Source: Phoronis australis
Lineage: Eukaryota > Phoronida > Phoronidae
NCBI GenBank assembly: GCA_002633005.1
Contig: NMRA01000234.1
Coordinates: 1-64,000, forward strand
Direction: 5' to 3'
Length of the DNA stretch: 64,000 nt
Program-made: the position numbers and the translations under genes
The notes under the pieces: generated by a model
The model's database searches: none
What the model was told of the DNA's origin: nothing
The model's input: the letters and a program-made list of their open reading frames with translations, nothing else
Shown: positions 45,840 through 57,487 of the stretch, piece after piece
How the letters are laid out: each line of letters opens with the position of its first letter
Numbering within the stretch: position 1 is the stretch's first letter

Positions 45840-46600
45840 CTAACCGGCCTTCACTTTGTGCCACAAGTGGCGGGTATCTTTGAGGGATTTCCAAGAGCCC
45901 CATGTAGACCACTGAATTCATGGAATGGGCTAATGTGCACTCTGTAGAATCTTTGGACCTCTGATAGTTGACTGATGGAGAATTTTCACCAGACCAAGTT
46001 CCCTCATGGTAAGTGCCGAGTGCATTGTGGTGTCAATGACAAATTTTTTCGCATTACCAAAGTCACTGATATTAGCTGCAGTTTTGAATAGGGTCGTTCC
46101 GGATTACTCAACAATAGAACTTGCCTTTGTTCCAGAGACAGGAAAGCACATGACCTGACGTTTTGTTAATCAAACACATTTTTGTGTATCTTGATGTTGG
46201 GTAGGCAAAGAATTTCTTATCACGCATCCATGGGTGTTTGTCCAGTTTATCAAATTCTCTAACATCAGTGTTGCAGCCCACAGCACCGCACTAATACTTC
46301 AGTGGCATTTGGAAGGACGTATTGAGTAATGCAATCGAGAAAATTTTGTAACGAATCAGACAACAGCAAATAACGTGACATTCCAGAAGCACAAAATGAG
46401 GCAACAAATGTGCCCGACATACGTTTAAGGCATTGTGGGTAAATACAGCGAGATTCGAGTGTCGCTGTGTAATCTGGGACAGCCCTATTGGTTACAACAA
46501 CTCACCTGGAATTCCACTGCTGAGCTTACTGGTTCAGGGGCTGAAACTAACCTATTATGACAAGTAAACTGGTTAAGCAAGTGCAAATTGTCTGTATGGT
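45840..46600 (-). other. Unclassified coding-like remnant
   Basis: The minus strand holds short protein-like stretches (DKLDKHPWMRDKKFFAYP; TAANISDFGNAKKF) broken by stops. The phrase aaatacagcgaga near 46440 also occurs near 31797, so part of this is dispersed repeat. Confidence 0.25.
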
Positions 46601-47651
46601 ACAAAATGGCAAATTGTCTGATTTTTCGATATCATGTTGCCAAAATCGGCAAATGATACAAAGTTATTGTCGTTTGATAACGTGTCTTAATAGATTGGAG
46701 TGAACCTAAATATTGCTAAATTATTTTTTATTCAAATTGAGCTTTAGCGATTCTTGAGGAACATTTTTCATAAACCTATAGTTGCACCATGGGTGGATAC
46801 TCATAATTATTAAATAATCAAAGAGTTCCTGTCGTTAGCCAATGTTTATGACCAGATGATGTCATGGTTGACTAAGCTTTGTTCTAACGAATGGAAATGA
46901 AGCTTTGGTCATGCCAAGAATTGTAAACGACACTTGACTTGATACCTCAAAATCCAACTCCGCCTAGTGGCCCAATTTTGTTGCACCCCTAGCAAATTAA
47001 TAAGGAGCCTATTTATCATAACATTGAACATACGTTTTAGGTTGTAAAAGTCACATTCCTTGCCCAATTTTCAAAATTCAAAGACTTAATCATGACTTGT
47101 ATGTTTTCACAAACTATTCAAAGTGAAAATTTAAAAATACTATTGTTGCCCCTAATATGTTGATGATGGTCTCATTATCTAGAGAACAGTAACATCAGTA
47201 GCCTGAGGCAATTTAACTGAACGGAAGAACATCTGGTGTCTTTGGCAAATTCTGTTGTGCGCAAACCAGTTGAGTTGCCCAATCTCTACTGGTTTGGGTG
47301 TCAACATAGGATTCTTTTCATTAGTTGAGTCGAAAAATATCTCCCCCTGTGCACCCCTGGACTTCAACTTCTAAAATGCATTTTTACAAAGAAAAATACA
47401 TTAACAAGCCGAAAAAATGTCCCACATGTGTTTTATGGAAATTAGTACCACTTTTCGTTATGTGACAAATCTTACTTTCTTTTTCCTATAATTGAACAAA
47501 TCAAGTGTCAAACCCTGATGTTTTGAAGGTCATCTGATTTGTGTTATATGGTTACTTACAATCAATACCACACTGGAATTGTGCATAAGCCAAATGAATA
47601 GAGACAGTAAATGATTGCAGAAATGTGGGCAATCGTTGGGTGCTGATGTCA

Positions 47652-47903
47652 CCATGCGCGCACCCAGGGGGGGCTCGAACAATCCCCCCCATTTGACGAA
47701 GTGGGCAAAAAGGTCCACGTGTGAGAAACAAAAAGTCCGAGAAAATGAGACAAAAGTCCATTAAACAAGCACAAACGCACAATTCGCAGTGGTGCGCCCG
47801 TTTATTTTTTATTTTTTTTAGTCCGCCGGCTATTTTGTTACCAAAAGGTCCACAACGTTAGGAATTCGAGCCCCCCCATGTTGAAGGCTGGTTGCGCGTA
47901 TGG
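47652..47903. mobile_element. Inverted-repeat element with G/C runs
   Basis: The ends are inverted: CCATGCGCGCACCCAG on the left and, reversed, CCATACGCGCAACCAG on the right. Both are followed by GGGGGGGCTCGAA on their inner side. Flanking TCA on both sides may be a short target duplication. 252 bases with no ORF. Confidence 0.6.
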
Positions 47904-47999
47904 TCACTGCTTAGATGTTCCATCGCTCCATGAAAGTTCCATACAACTCGTCATTGTCCTCTTCTCCATCCAGTTCGCAAACATCAGTGGGCAAGAGAT

Positions 48000-49250
48000 C
48001 AGTCTGTGCATTTCGTAAGATAGGAACTCACGACCACACAGGTTCTAACACTCCTTCGCCAATTCGCATCGATCCTCCCTTCTCCTTCGTCATAAGGTTT
48101 TGGTTGTTCAGTTATAGGTTCACAAGTGCACTTGTACAAAGCAACATGGTAATTTATTTGTTGTATGTGAGGTTGCAGTGCAGACAGGCACGGGGGGAAG
48201 TCGAGTAACGTCAGTCTTGGACTTGTAAGTGAGAATATCATCTTCACCAACCATTTTGCACAACATCTTGGCGTGTGTAGCATCTATCGATGACTCACGA
48301 CTTTGACCGTACATGAGACAGGTGTGAACTCTTCCAACTCTTTCAAAACTTCAGAACTTGCATCCCAGTGAAAGCCAAGTTGCCTGAATGCATGGTGAAA
48401 TTTCGGATTATTTTCTAGATCCTTATGGGTGTCAACCTTTCCTTTTATATAAACGCACTGGTGCAATCTTCTTCAGTGTATAAATAAAACCCAATTAGAG
48501 CTTCACAGTCTTTTCCCAAGAATTTTGCCAGGTTGGAGCGATTCAGTAGTCGTTGATGTTCACCAGACCATGTATCTATACAGCTTTATCGCGTGAGCAT
48601 GATGCTGCTGAATGAGAAAGACATTGTCAGTGGTCCTGACGTCAGCGTTTCTGTACCCAAGTGAGACAGCATACTAGAGGTTTTCTTGTGTCAGTTTCTT
48701 CTTGGTTGTGAAAATTTAAATGTAAAGATGTCTCTTAATACATTTATTCATATCAGCTCATCTACATTTCCTTGACCTTAAGACGTAAGAGCGACTTTCT
48801 TGTTGGATGAATCCGTAGTCTTGAGCTTATTCCAACTTATAGGTTGAAAAAAAACTGTCCGTTTCACTGTCCTGCAAGCATGCTATGAATTGTGTCTGCA
48901 GCTTTACCCACAACATCGTCTCTGAGGACATCTTTTTCTACGTCCACTGGTTAAGTAGCTCCAGAAACGAAAGAATACAGCTTTTCCACATCCGCAAAAG
49001 TGAATTAGTTTGTGAAATTCTGGCTGTTATGGTCTGCTGGATAGCATCCTCACCTTTCTTTATTTCTGCTCTTTCCTGTTTAAAACGTGTTCCCTTTTTT
49101 GGAAAGACCGACCACATCAAGAATTTTCTAGTAAAACTGCGCTCTGGCAGAGGTTGAGTGTGCAGCAACAGCTTTAGGATGTGTCTTCTATGCTGGTTAT
49201 ATGAACATCCAGTCAATCGATATATCTGAACGTGGACATGTGTGAGCATT
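48000..49250 (-). mobile_element. Remnant of a transposon-associated protein
   Basis: On the minus strand the order EDCTSAF, KGKVDTHKDLENNPKFHHAF, RQLGFHWDASSEV, LKELEEF, LPPC and QQINYHVALYK resembles the C-terminal half of a protein repeated in many invertebrate genomes. From memory of the family, its intact form reads HAFTGCDSTSAF, and it is often linked to PIN/FEN-like nucleases. Many stops and frame changes. Confidence 0.4.
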
Positions 49251-49259
49251 GTAGCTGGG

Positions 49260-49900
49260 CTAAAGTTATGATCGTAATTGAACTTTAATAAAAAATTCTA
49301 CATGCAATATTATACCAAAACTATTAAAACTATTTACTGTAGAAATTAACATATGGACGCTGTATGGGGCTTTTGATACTGTGGTGTACTGCTCTGGTTT
49401 GGCCGTTAGGTGAAAATGCAACTGCGTTCCTGGAGTACGAAAGGGTAGCATTAAGGTATTTGAGCAGGTCGCCTTCATTTGATGACCAAAAATGTGGTTG
49501 ATGAAGCTTCATATCCACCTTAATTTTCACAAGGTCTTTTTCATGTTGTATGGATTTTGTTGGTTGCTACCAACTTTTTCTGGGCTGTATTTAATTTTTT
49601 TGAATTGAAATTGTTACAAGTTAGTAGTGAACAGGGAAACCAAATGTTTCAAGTGGCAATTTATCCAATTTGAATTAATGTAATTTAGTCACCATATTTC
49701 TCTGCGTGTGCGCGCATGTATCATGCTATCTCTTTTGCAAAAGTACAGATGCCTGATTATCTCAGAGAGACATTTTTATGCCAAGTCCTTTCCCTTTGGT
49801 GTGCTTTTAAAATCCATGGAACAATAGAAAGTGACATGAATACAAGTGACCGACACAATATAAAGCTAACAATAGCTCGGCGACGACTTTCAGGCTAATC
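49260..49900. other. Intergenic, no feature seen
   Basis: AT-rich sequence between the transposon-protein remnant and the next fold-back repeat. Short ORFs only, without splice context. Confidence 0.4.
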
Positions 49901-49904
49901 TGAC

Positions 49905-50193
49905 GAATACTGTGTCCCCTAGTGGCAATTTCATTTTTCCATTTTCATTTGTTTCACTGTAGGTCCATTGTTAAACCTCACCGACTTTTAAATAAAGATT
50001 ATTGCTACTCACTAGTGTTACTTCCTTGGCAGGTTTTTATGAAACTTGTTAAAATAGCTCTCTACTAGGGAAACAATGGCACGGTTTTTGCTCCATCTAG
50101 TATCCTTTTTATGGTGCAAATAAGCAGCCCTTGAAGCACACTGTTTGTGGTGCATTTGTGGGCGCACTTCAATGCTCCGCGTTCCTCTTGTTG
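49905..50193. repeat. Right portion of a fold-back element
   Basis: It contains tgtcccctagtggcaatttc (about 49912) and ends aataagcagcccttgaagc..gtgggcgcacttcaatgctccgcgtt, matching the family's right end at 39140-39230. Confidence 0.75.
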
Positions 50194-50985
50194 CGATTCT
50201 AATGAACACCCACGAGAACTGAGCATATTGTTTGCGGGGCAGCTGTGGTCACATATTAATGCTTCAGGCTACACTTGTCACGATTATATTAAAGTGGATG
50301 ACCACTGTGACAAACATTCAATGGAAATTTCATCTTAACCCAGAATTGTATCTGAACAAGGTACAACCTCTAGTTGACTTCTGTAGATTCACTACTCAAA
50401 TGCTTATCATTGGTCAACAAAATAATCTGAAGCATATGTATGTTGCATTGCACTAACAAAAATGTTGGTTGATTACTGGGTAATGTTTGCCTAATATAGT
50501 TGAGAAATTAATGTAGTGCTTAATTGTGGAATCTTGTGTATGTGAAGCTGGTGGGGGCATAATTACATGCCAGTTATATGTTGTTTTATAGTTGCTTTCC
50601 TGGTCGTTAGAACATGTTACTAATTACTCTTTGAGACGAGACAGTTGTAATAATTGTAACTTTCTTATGTCGGAAATGTTGTACTCGTGTCGGAAAATTT
50701 AATTGTCAGTGGTTTGCTGTTAAAATAATTTGATTTAGATTGCAAATAGTATCTTAAGTTTGTTCTATTTTTCAATTCCTATCATCTGGTTATTAATTAG
50801 TTGTTGCCTGTCTTTTGCTTGTACCCAGCATTAATGAGTCACCTCTAAAAAGATTAATGGAGCACTAACTGACATACAGCTACTTTGTTCAGAGTTGCTA
50901 TTTATTTTGTGAAAATGGAAATGCCTGACGTGTAAGTTCAGTGTTGTGTTATGGCCTGAGAGTTGATATTGGTCAAGGAACTCTG

Positions 50986-51396
50986 GCCACATTTATACGA
51001 GAGACAGCTGACTCTGCGCAGCTAACATAGAACAGCTGATCGGGTGCAAGTGTGTATGTGTAAACACGACTGACACGGAGCAAGTGACACTGCGGCAGCC
51101 AGTTTTTGACACTGATAGAGCATCAGTTGCACTCAATCAGTTGCTCCAGTCTCAACTGCACGTCAAAACACAACTGGGGCAGGGCGGGAAGGGATCATCT
51201 TTCAATGCACTTGCACAATAGCGTGTATTTGGGTGAACAGTTAGCATTCCACGAGATTTGGTCATTCGCTATCGTTTATGCGAGCATGTGCAGACAGTCT
51301 TCCTGTGCTGATCCAGTTTGCAATCTAATGTCATGTAAATGCGAGTCGCGCTGTGACAACTGACAAGGTGACAACTGTCTCTCATGTAAAAGTGGC
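50986..51396. mobile_element. MITE, copy 1, just upstream of the distal cassette
   Basis: The terminal inverted repeats are about 25 bases: GCCACATTTATACGAGAGAC on the left and, reversed, GCCACTTTTACATGAGAGAC on the right. 411 bases, no long ORF. No clear target duplication. A second copy begins at 63686. Confidence 0.75.
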
Positions 51397-51445
51397 TTTT
51401 AACAGTTTAATTCACTCATTAATGAATACTATTATTCTTCCTCAG

Positions 51446-51615
51446 CTGTGACCTTGGCTATTCCGGTGCTAACTGTTCTGTGACAGACTGTTCTTCTGTC
51501 AACAACTGTTCTGGTAATGGACAGTGTGACCAGCCCGATGTCTGTACATGTCATCCTGGCTATAAGGGGACGACATGCAGCGAATTCTCCTGCGAGGCAC
51601 TCAACTACTGCTCAG
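51446..51615 (+). CDS. Distal cassette exon A: EGF modules
   Basis: The acceptor is attcttcctcag and the donor is TCAG|gtaagg; 170 bases, the same length and phase as 39729-39898. Changes by eye include Ile to Val, Asn to Asp and Asp to Gly, all conservative for an EGF fold. A MITE ends 49 bases upstream. Confidence 0.9.
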
Positions 51616-54600
51616 GTAAGGAGGCACCATTTTATCCACAACTTAGGTGATTTCTTTGCTGTTTCATGATGTCCTACTTGTATTAGCTGTTTAGAGGCCG
51701 TTGCATCAAACTGTTGTTTTTTGTCATTAAATTTCATGTTTTTGTAAAAGACATGGAGGCCCAGCTGTCCTGCGAGGCAACTCAACTTCTGCTTGGGTAA
51801 AATCTTTGCAACATTTTCTTATTTTTAAAGTATGACTGATTGGTTACATAACTTGTTGGACATTTAATAAAAGATTGTAACTTGTATTTGCTAAATTTGA
51901 CAATATTTGATCAAGCCTTATAATTGCTAGTTTTTCTGACAAATGTTACGAGAGCCTCGATTCAAGTGTAGAGTACTTCTAACCTCATTTCTATTACTGC
52001 CACAATAACATATTGTAAACACGGTCATAATCATGATGCAACAGAGTTACAGCTTTACACCCAAGCTCTGAGCTCGACTGTCCTCAAGTTGAGGTACCCT
52101 TAGTGACCTGTGAAATTCACGATATACTGAAGACGAAGACGTGATTACCTAGCACTGATCAGCACCTGTGTGGCTGTGCTTGTGCAAGACATTTTATTTA
52201 TAATTGTAATTTGACTGAAAAATTATAATGACCTTGAAGTCAAGTCATGACCTCGTACCACAGTTAAGAGCTAATATGAAAAGAGCAACAAAGCTGTTAC
52301 CAGACAGGTTATCAGCATACTAGTGTCATTCAAACAAAAAGCCTTGAATTTAAACAAATTGGTGACCAGGAACAGGTTAAAAATTTTGGTCTACTCGTTT
52401 CCTAGAGTGCCTTATATACTTCGTCAATAAATTTGTACATATCCCGCTGTCTGGAAGCCTGCATCAGCAGAAGAGCATTTACTGCAGTAACTGTGGTTTC
52501 ATGGCAAACACTGGCTAGAATTAATTGACATGTTTTGGACTAAAACTGATAGTTATTCAAATTATTTGTCTTCTTAAATTGAATTCCTCGTAAAAAGTTA
52601 AAGTTAGTTTCATTTCTCTGAAGAAATACGATAAAAAATTAGTAAAAATAGGTGTGTTAGTTTTCAGTTCTCGGATACCTGTTGATGAATGGTTTTAGTA
52701 ACTATTTGAACTCTTGATGCCACACAAAGACCATGTGAATATTTAACAATGGACTACAGTGATTTCTGGATTTAGCCTTGATTTAGAAAGCGCTGTCGTC
52801 TGGCGTTGAAGCCTAACGAGAGTTTTCGTAACTGGCAACTTGGACAAAATTTCTTGGTAATAACTACCACACTCTCAAACAGTGGCACACTTAAAGAAGC
52901 ATGCCACCCAAAAAACAACCTAATTTGTATCAATTTAGATCGAGTAATTCTACTCCATAAGGGCACGTACAGTTGCGTTACCTGACGGCAGACGGAGGTG
53001 TTGAAATTATCCAATGACGTAATTGGTTTCACACGCAGTCTGTTCAGCAGTTCACAACACGGGTTACTGGTTTTAGCTTATTGCTTGAATTAATCGTTTA
53101 ACACCAATAAATCGTCAAACTTCAATGTAAAACCCTTAAAAATACACAGAGTTCTTATAAAAACGTGTTGTTTTATTTCGCTGTTACGGATTTATTGGTG
53201 TTTGGACACACCGTAACCTACAAAGTTCGGCAGGCTAATAAGGTCCGTAGCAGGAGTTTGGGGTCTGTTCGGAGATAAATTCTAAGCATTTTCCTTGAGA
53301 TACAGACAGGAGAACCTAGATCTGTGTTGTTTAGACTTGTTATTTTTTGAGTTCTAAACACACGAAACGATTGTTGTCCTGGCCAGTGGCTCAGAGTCCG
53401 ATCAGGCCCGGTCGCGGCCGGCGGGACTGACTCGTTATCCCGGCCAGTGGCTCGGAAACCGATCCGTCAGACATCACGGACATAAATCATCCAGAGTTGG
53501 AAACTAAACTTCCAGTCAAGAAATACTAGTGAGCCAAAGCAGTAAAGTGCACGTGATTAGTTGGTGAATTAGCCACGAAACTGCAAATCTACTTACTCGT
53601 CGGGGGTCGCGAAGTCAGGTTCCGCTTTGGCCACAGAACCGTCACGGGTACATTGACAATCATTATTTGAATAATGTAAAATAATGTAGATAAAGATTCC
53701 CCTAACACCTGTCCGTCGGGATAGAAATCGAGTTGTTTCACAACAGTTTCTGTCAGCAAACACTGAATTAGCATGAGCTCGGCACGGCCTCAGTGTCCCG
53801 TCAATTAGTTTTATTACACATAAAGCCGTTAACGCAGTGATTTATTCATTGCTGGCTTCTCAAATCATTTGCACTCACGAACACTCCAAAGGCGTTCCAA
53901 ATTGTATCTAATGAGACAGACTTTGTTTCAGTTTCATATAAGTATTGGTATAAGGGAGACTCAGAATGATTCATTTTGAAACAGAACGCTCAGTACTAAA
54001 CGTCAACACGGCAACTCGCAATCCCACCCTTAGACGAGCTCATCCCAACGAAGACTTTGCAGGTGGATCGTTAAGTTTCACAGACTATCAGTTCGAACAG
54101 GAATACAGTGATGAAGTAATACTAGAGAGGTGCCATGAACAATCTCAGACAACAGAACGTATGGATAGTTATTTGGTAAGCCGGCATTCGTCAGGCACTG
54201 TTCCGCGACGACTGCAGGCCACAGACACGGAGATGTTTCACGGCCTCATACTTGCTATTTACAGCGTACTTTTAATTCTTCACTACCGCGAGCTACTTCC
54301 TAAGCATTTCGGGCTCTCGAGGAAGTCGAAAAAACGATATACCTGCTTTCCTCGCAGTTGCATAGTTTGTACAAGCGGGAACGATGCACCGCAGCATAGC
54401 GGCATTAACTCTGCAAATGAACCACTGACGTTGCTGCGTCGTTTCTCACCTTCTTCACAGGTTAACGCGACACCTCTCGGCAAGGTAAGGTCGACCGCAT
54501 GCAAGGCGATGTGGATATAGACCGATTAAGACGGCAAAAAAGACTAATTAAATCCGGTGGCATTCTCCTTTAATGTAAATGTGAACATAGGGATGGATAA

Positions 54601-56390
54601 TTGTGGACTTTCTGGACTCTTTAGGTTTACTAACGTGGGTAGTGCTGTGGTGACAAAAAAAATTGAAAAAGCTTGTTGGGCCAGTCACCTTTTTCACCGT
54701 TCAGTTCCAATTAGCTTGAATACCTTGGTCGAAATTGGTAACCATTACTGTGCAGTTTTGAAAACAATAGCTGATCAGTAACATAATTCAAGCTACAATT
54801 TTTAATTAGAGAATTGTATCTCCATGCAAAACTCATTTCTTACCAAAAGGTAATAAAAATAAGCTTATCTCAGTGACTCATTTGTGCATTACAATATAGC
54901 TCATGCAGTTCACTCAAAAATGTGCTAGCAACTTAATGATCAGGTTTGTGTGGAACCCTGAATTAAGTAAGCCCAAAAAGCTTGAATAATATCATTCAAG
55001 CTTGAGTAAGCAGCATTGATAGTTGGGTTTAATTATTATCAAAAAGTTCAGATATCAGAAGACTTGAGGCATGCATGTGGTCCCCTTTATTATGATCGTA
55101 TCTGCTTTATACCATATGAATTGCCTTAGGCCTGTCAGTGCGATCTTACCCCGAAAAAGGGGCTTTATATAGCCATAGTAATTGACGGATTGAACAGGTT
55201 CCACATTGTTTGCAGGACATGGCTTCTGTCAATCCATGAACCTTTGCAACTGTAGCCAGGGGTGGAGTGGGTCTACGTGTAACCAAGCTAGCTGCAGTCA
55301 AGTTAACGACTGTAGTGGTCGGGGTCAATGTATTGCGCCTGATGTCTGTGACTGCTTCGGGACATACGATGGGCCAGCATGTAATGAGGATATTGGACCA
55401 AACAAGTATACACCTGCTATACAAGCAGTACCTGTTGTAACACTACCTGACAATGTCAAAACGGGGAGTTTTGTGGTGAACATAAGTGCAACCGACAATG
55501 ATTCTAGTGGAAAGAATACTTTACTGGGCTTTAGTCTTATGTCTCACACTGACAAATTTTCCATTACCAACCAGGGACAAATTTCTACTTCGTCTGCCAT
55601 TGACTTTGATTATATTGAAGAGAGGCGTCTGTCATTGCTTGTGAAGGTGTATGACCACGGTTTCCCAAGACTCAGTGCTTCGACTACTGTAACCATCATG
55701 GGCCTGGATGATAATGACAACTGTCCTAAGTTTACTCACGTGCCAACTGATCCACTTGAGTTACCTGATGACACACCTGTGGATACCAAGATATACTCAT
55801 TCCATGCAGTTGATAAGGATTCTGGCAACAATTCATTAGTAGTCTATGACCTGCTGTCAGATACAGGAAGTCCAAGCCCATATTTTTCTATCAACGGTTC
55901 TGGTGATGTCATGACTGTTGTTGAACCTCTCGTCTCCGGCAGATACCTGCTTATGGTTGTAGCAAAGGACTCTGCTGTCTATCCTTGCCAGACCAAAGCA
56001 GGATTAATTGTTCTGGTGTCCAAATCGTACGGCACCACTACACAATTGCCAACTACACCTGGAACGTCAGTGCCACCAACAGAAGTTCCGTCACGACCTA
56101 CTGTTTCAGAAGAAGTCTCTCCATCTATAGTGGTGACTACCGCTGATGTCACTGCACCTACAACTCCGTCAGCACCAACCACGACAGTCCCCGAGATGAC
56201 AACCACAACTTCTGGTGGTTTGTCTGACACCGTCAACCTTGTCATTGGCATCACTATCCCTGTTGTTGTCTTGCTTATTGTGGTCATTGTAGTCATCATC
56301 TGTTGCATGCGAAAGCAGGCAACGAGGAAACGCAGGGCCAACATCACGTATGCAGCACATACAAATCCCACATATGCTGGTGGAGAATGA
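51446..56390 (+). CDS. Distal duplicate of the terminal cassette (two exons)
   Basis: Exons 51446-51615 and 55216-56390 repeat exons 26-27 of the main gene with the same phases (2-1, then 1-stop) and an open frame. Spliced from exon 25 it would give a 1,894-residue protein. I see no EGF exons or start between 42700 and 51446, so it is probably an alternative 3' end of the main gene. The alternative is an unexpressed partial duplicate. The EGF and cadherin parts are nearly identical to the proximal copy, while the stalk, membrane helix and tail differ. Confidence 0.8.
51758..51800 (+). pseudogene. Ghost copy of an EGF exon end
   Basis: CTGTCCTGCGAGGCAACTCA, then acttctgcttgggtaaa, repeats the last 35 or so bases of exon 51446-51615 and its donor with an inserted base. 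It lies about 150 bases downstream in the same intron and has no acceptor. Confidence 0.55.
53190..53965. promoter_or_regulatory. CpG-rich block, possible promoter
   Basis: CpG dinucleotides are dense here, with GGTCGCGGCCGGCGG near 53410, against the very AT-rich surroundings. The motif GGCCAGTGGCTC occurs twice (about 53382 and 53442). It leads into the ORF at 53966. Promoter function is inferred from composition alone. Confidence 0.35.
53966..54484 (+). CDS. First-exon-like ORF of an unidentified gene, inside the distal cassette's intron
   Basis: ATG at 53966 opens 173 codons ending exactly at a strong donor (GGCAAG|gtaagg at 54485), phase 0. Read through, it stops at 54520. The region is markedly richer in CpG than its surroundings, and TATAAG occurs at 53937 and 53949, so a promoter is plausible. 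The protein has an acidic N-terminal half, a hydrophobic stretch (LILAIYSVLLIL) and a basic patch (RKSKKR). It cannot splice to 55216 because that gives a stop. It could join 61520 in phase 0, as an alternative start of that gene, or an exon I have not found. Family unknown. Confidence 0.45.
55216..56390 (+). CDS. Distal cassette exon B: EGF, two cadherin repeats, short stalk, membrane helix, NPTY tail
   Basis: The acceptor is attgtttgcag; open to TGA at 56388. The EGF that opens the exon is clearly diverged from the proximal copy. From the next EGF through the cadherin repeats (about 55295-56000) it is almost identical, with DDNDNCP kept. The Ser/Thr/Pro stalk is short (about 60 residues) and has no 54-residue repeats. 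The membrane helix lies at about 56236-56308, followed by MRKQ. The tail keeps NPTY (56364-56375) but otherwise differs. Confidence 0.92.
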
Positions 56391-56555
56391 TGTCGCTTGA
56401 GATTGTAATTTCATTGCAGTTACATGGATTTAGAAAGTTGAGAATGGAACAGTGTCTTTTCTCGAATATAACAGCAATATGACATTTTGTAATCAGTGCT
56501 TCTTACTATTTTTTTATATGACAGTTAATATAATGCACATTTCAGATTTAGTTGT

Positions 56556-56582
56556 GATAAAAGAAATTACTAAATTAATAAG
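56556..56582 (+). terminator. Possible weak poly(A) signals for the distal cassette
   Basis: GATAAA (56556-56561) and AATAAG (56577-56582) are one-base variants of AATAAA, about 170-190 bases after the stop. I saw no exact AATAAA before the inserted element at 56683. Confidence 0.3.
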
Positions 56583-56682
56583 TGCTGCTACAGATAGTGT
56601 TGTTTTTATTTTGTTTTGGCTGACTTAGAATCCCGGTTATGACAGTCTAAAATGTAGTCACATTCACAGTGGGCTTCAAATC

Positions 56683-56904
56683 CAGAGGCAGATCTACGGG
56701 GGAGGGGGGTTCAGGGGCTTAAAACCCCCCTTGAGACCGGATCAAAAATGTCACCAGGAAAACAAAATAAGCTACTAAAAGCCAAACAAATCTTACACGG
56801 GAGGTGGGAAACCCCCTCCCGACCTTCCATCTGCTCGGCACTATGTGTCTCGGATTCGCGCGAATCACAAACGCCCCCTTACTGAAAACGTAAATCTGCC
56901 ACTG
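56683..56904. mobile_element. hAT-like MITE with flanking AAATC
   Basis: The ends are CAGAGGCAGATCTACG and, inverted, CAGTGGCAGATTTACG, of the CAG-n-GG type seen in hAT-type elements. AAATC flanks both sides (56678-56682 and 56905-56909). 222 bases, no transposase. A 5-base duplication is shorter than the usual 8 for hAT, so the class is tentative. Confidence 0.7.
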
Positions 56905-57487
56905 AAATCCCATTTCATAGAATGAAAAAAGAGTTTCATGTTCATGCATGCCAAAAATGCTGTTTCATGGTTTCTCATTGTGAGTAAATATGGACTTTTT
57001 GTATTAAATTCATGGATTATCTGGAATAGAGTATTAATGAATCTTTTTCAACACATTAACTTCTTAATATTGCACAATGTCCGGAAGGACCCATGGCAGT
57101 CAGTTGATTACCTTCATAAAAAAGATTTATTCCAATTTGAACTTTGCAATTTTGACTTTACTAATTCTATTCTCATGTGGTGCTTTAAGTGTTAATTGCA
57201 TTGTTTACTAAACTGTTTTGCGTATTAGAATTTCTATTATCACCAGTTTGACACTGTTAGCCGTGTCAAAAATGCTGGTATTGATGTTCGTATTACAGAT
57301 AAATGTCATGTATGTAACTTCTGCAATCATAAATTATACAGATTTAGTTTAACCTTCAACAAATCATATACATGCATTTTGGTTCCTAAATACATTCTTC
57401 ATTAATGTACTGAGAATCTTGGTCATTTGTTATTCAGAAATATAATTTGGATTAATGTAATAATATTGTTGTTGTTTTTTGAAAAGG

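Noticed and set aside
52772-53032. Minus-strand ORF of 86 codons upstream of the CpG block
   Set aside because: Could suggest a divergent gene, but it has no donor or acceptor in phase and no recognisable motif.
55979-56371. 130-codon minus-strand ORF
   Set aside because: Shadow of the Ser/Thr-rich stalk and membrane helix coded on the + strand.
57200-57440. Protein-like stretch after the distal cassette (QFDTVSRVKNAG; CHVCNFCNH)
   Set aside because: Suggestive of a cysteine-bearing remnant, but too short, interrupted and without a recognised family to annotate.
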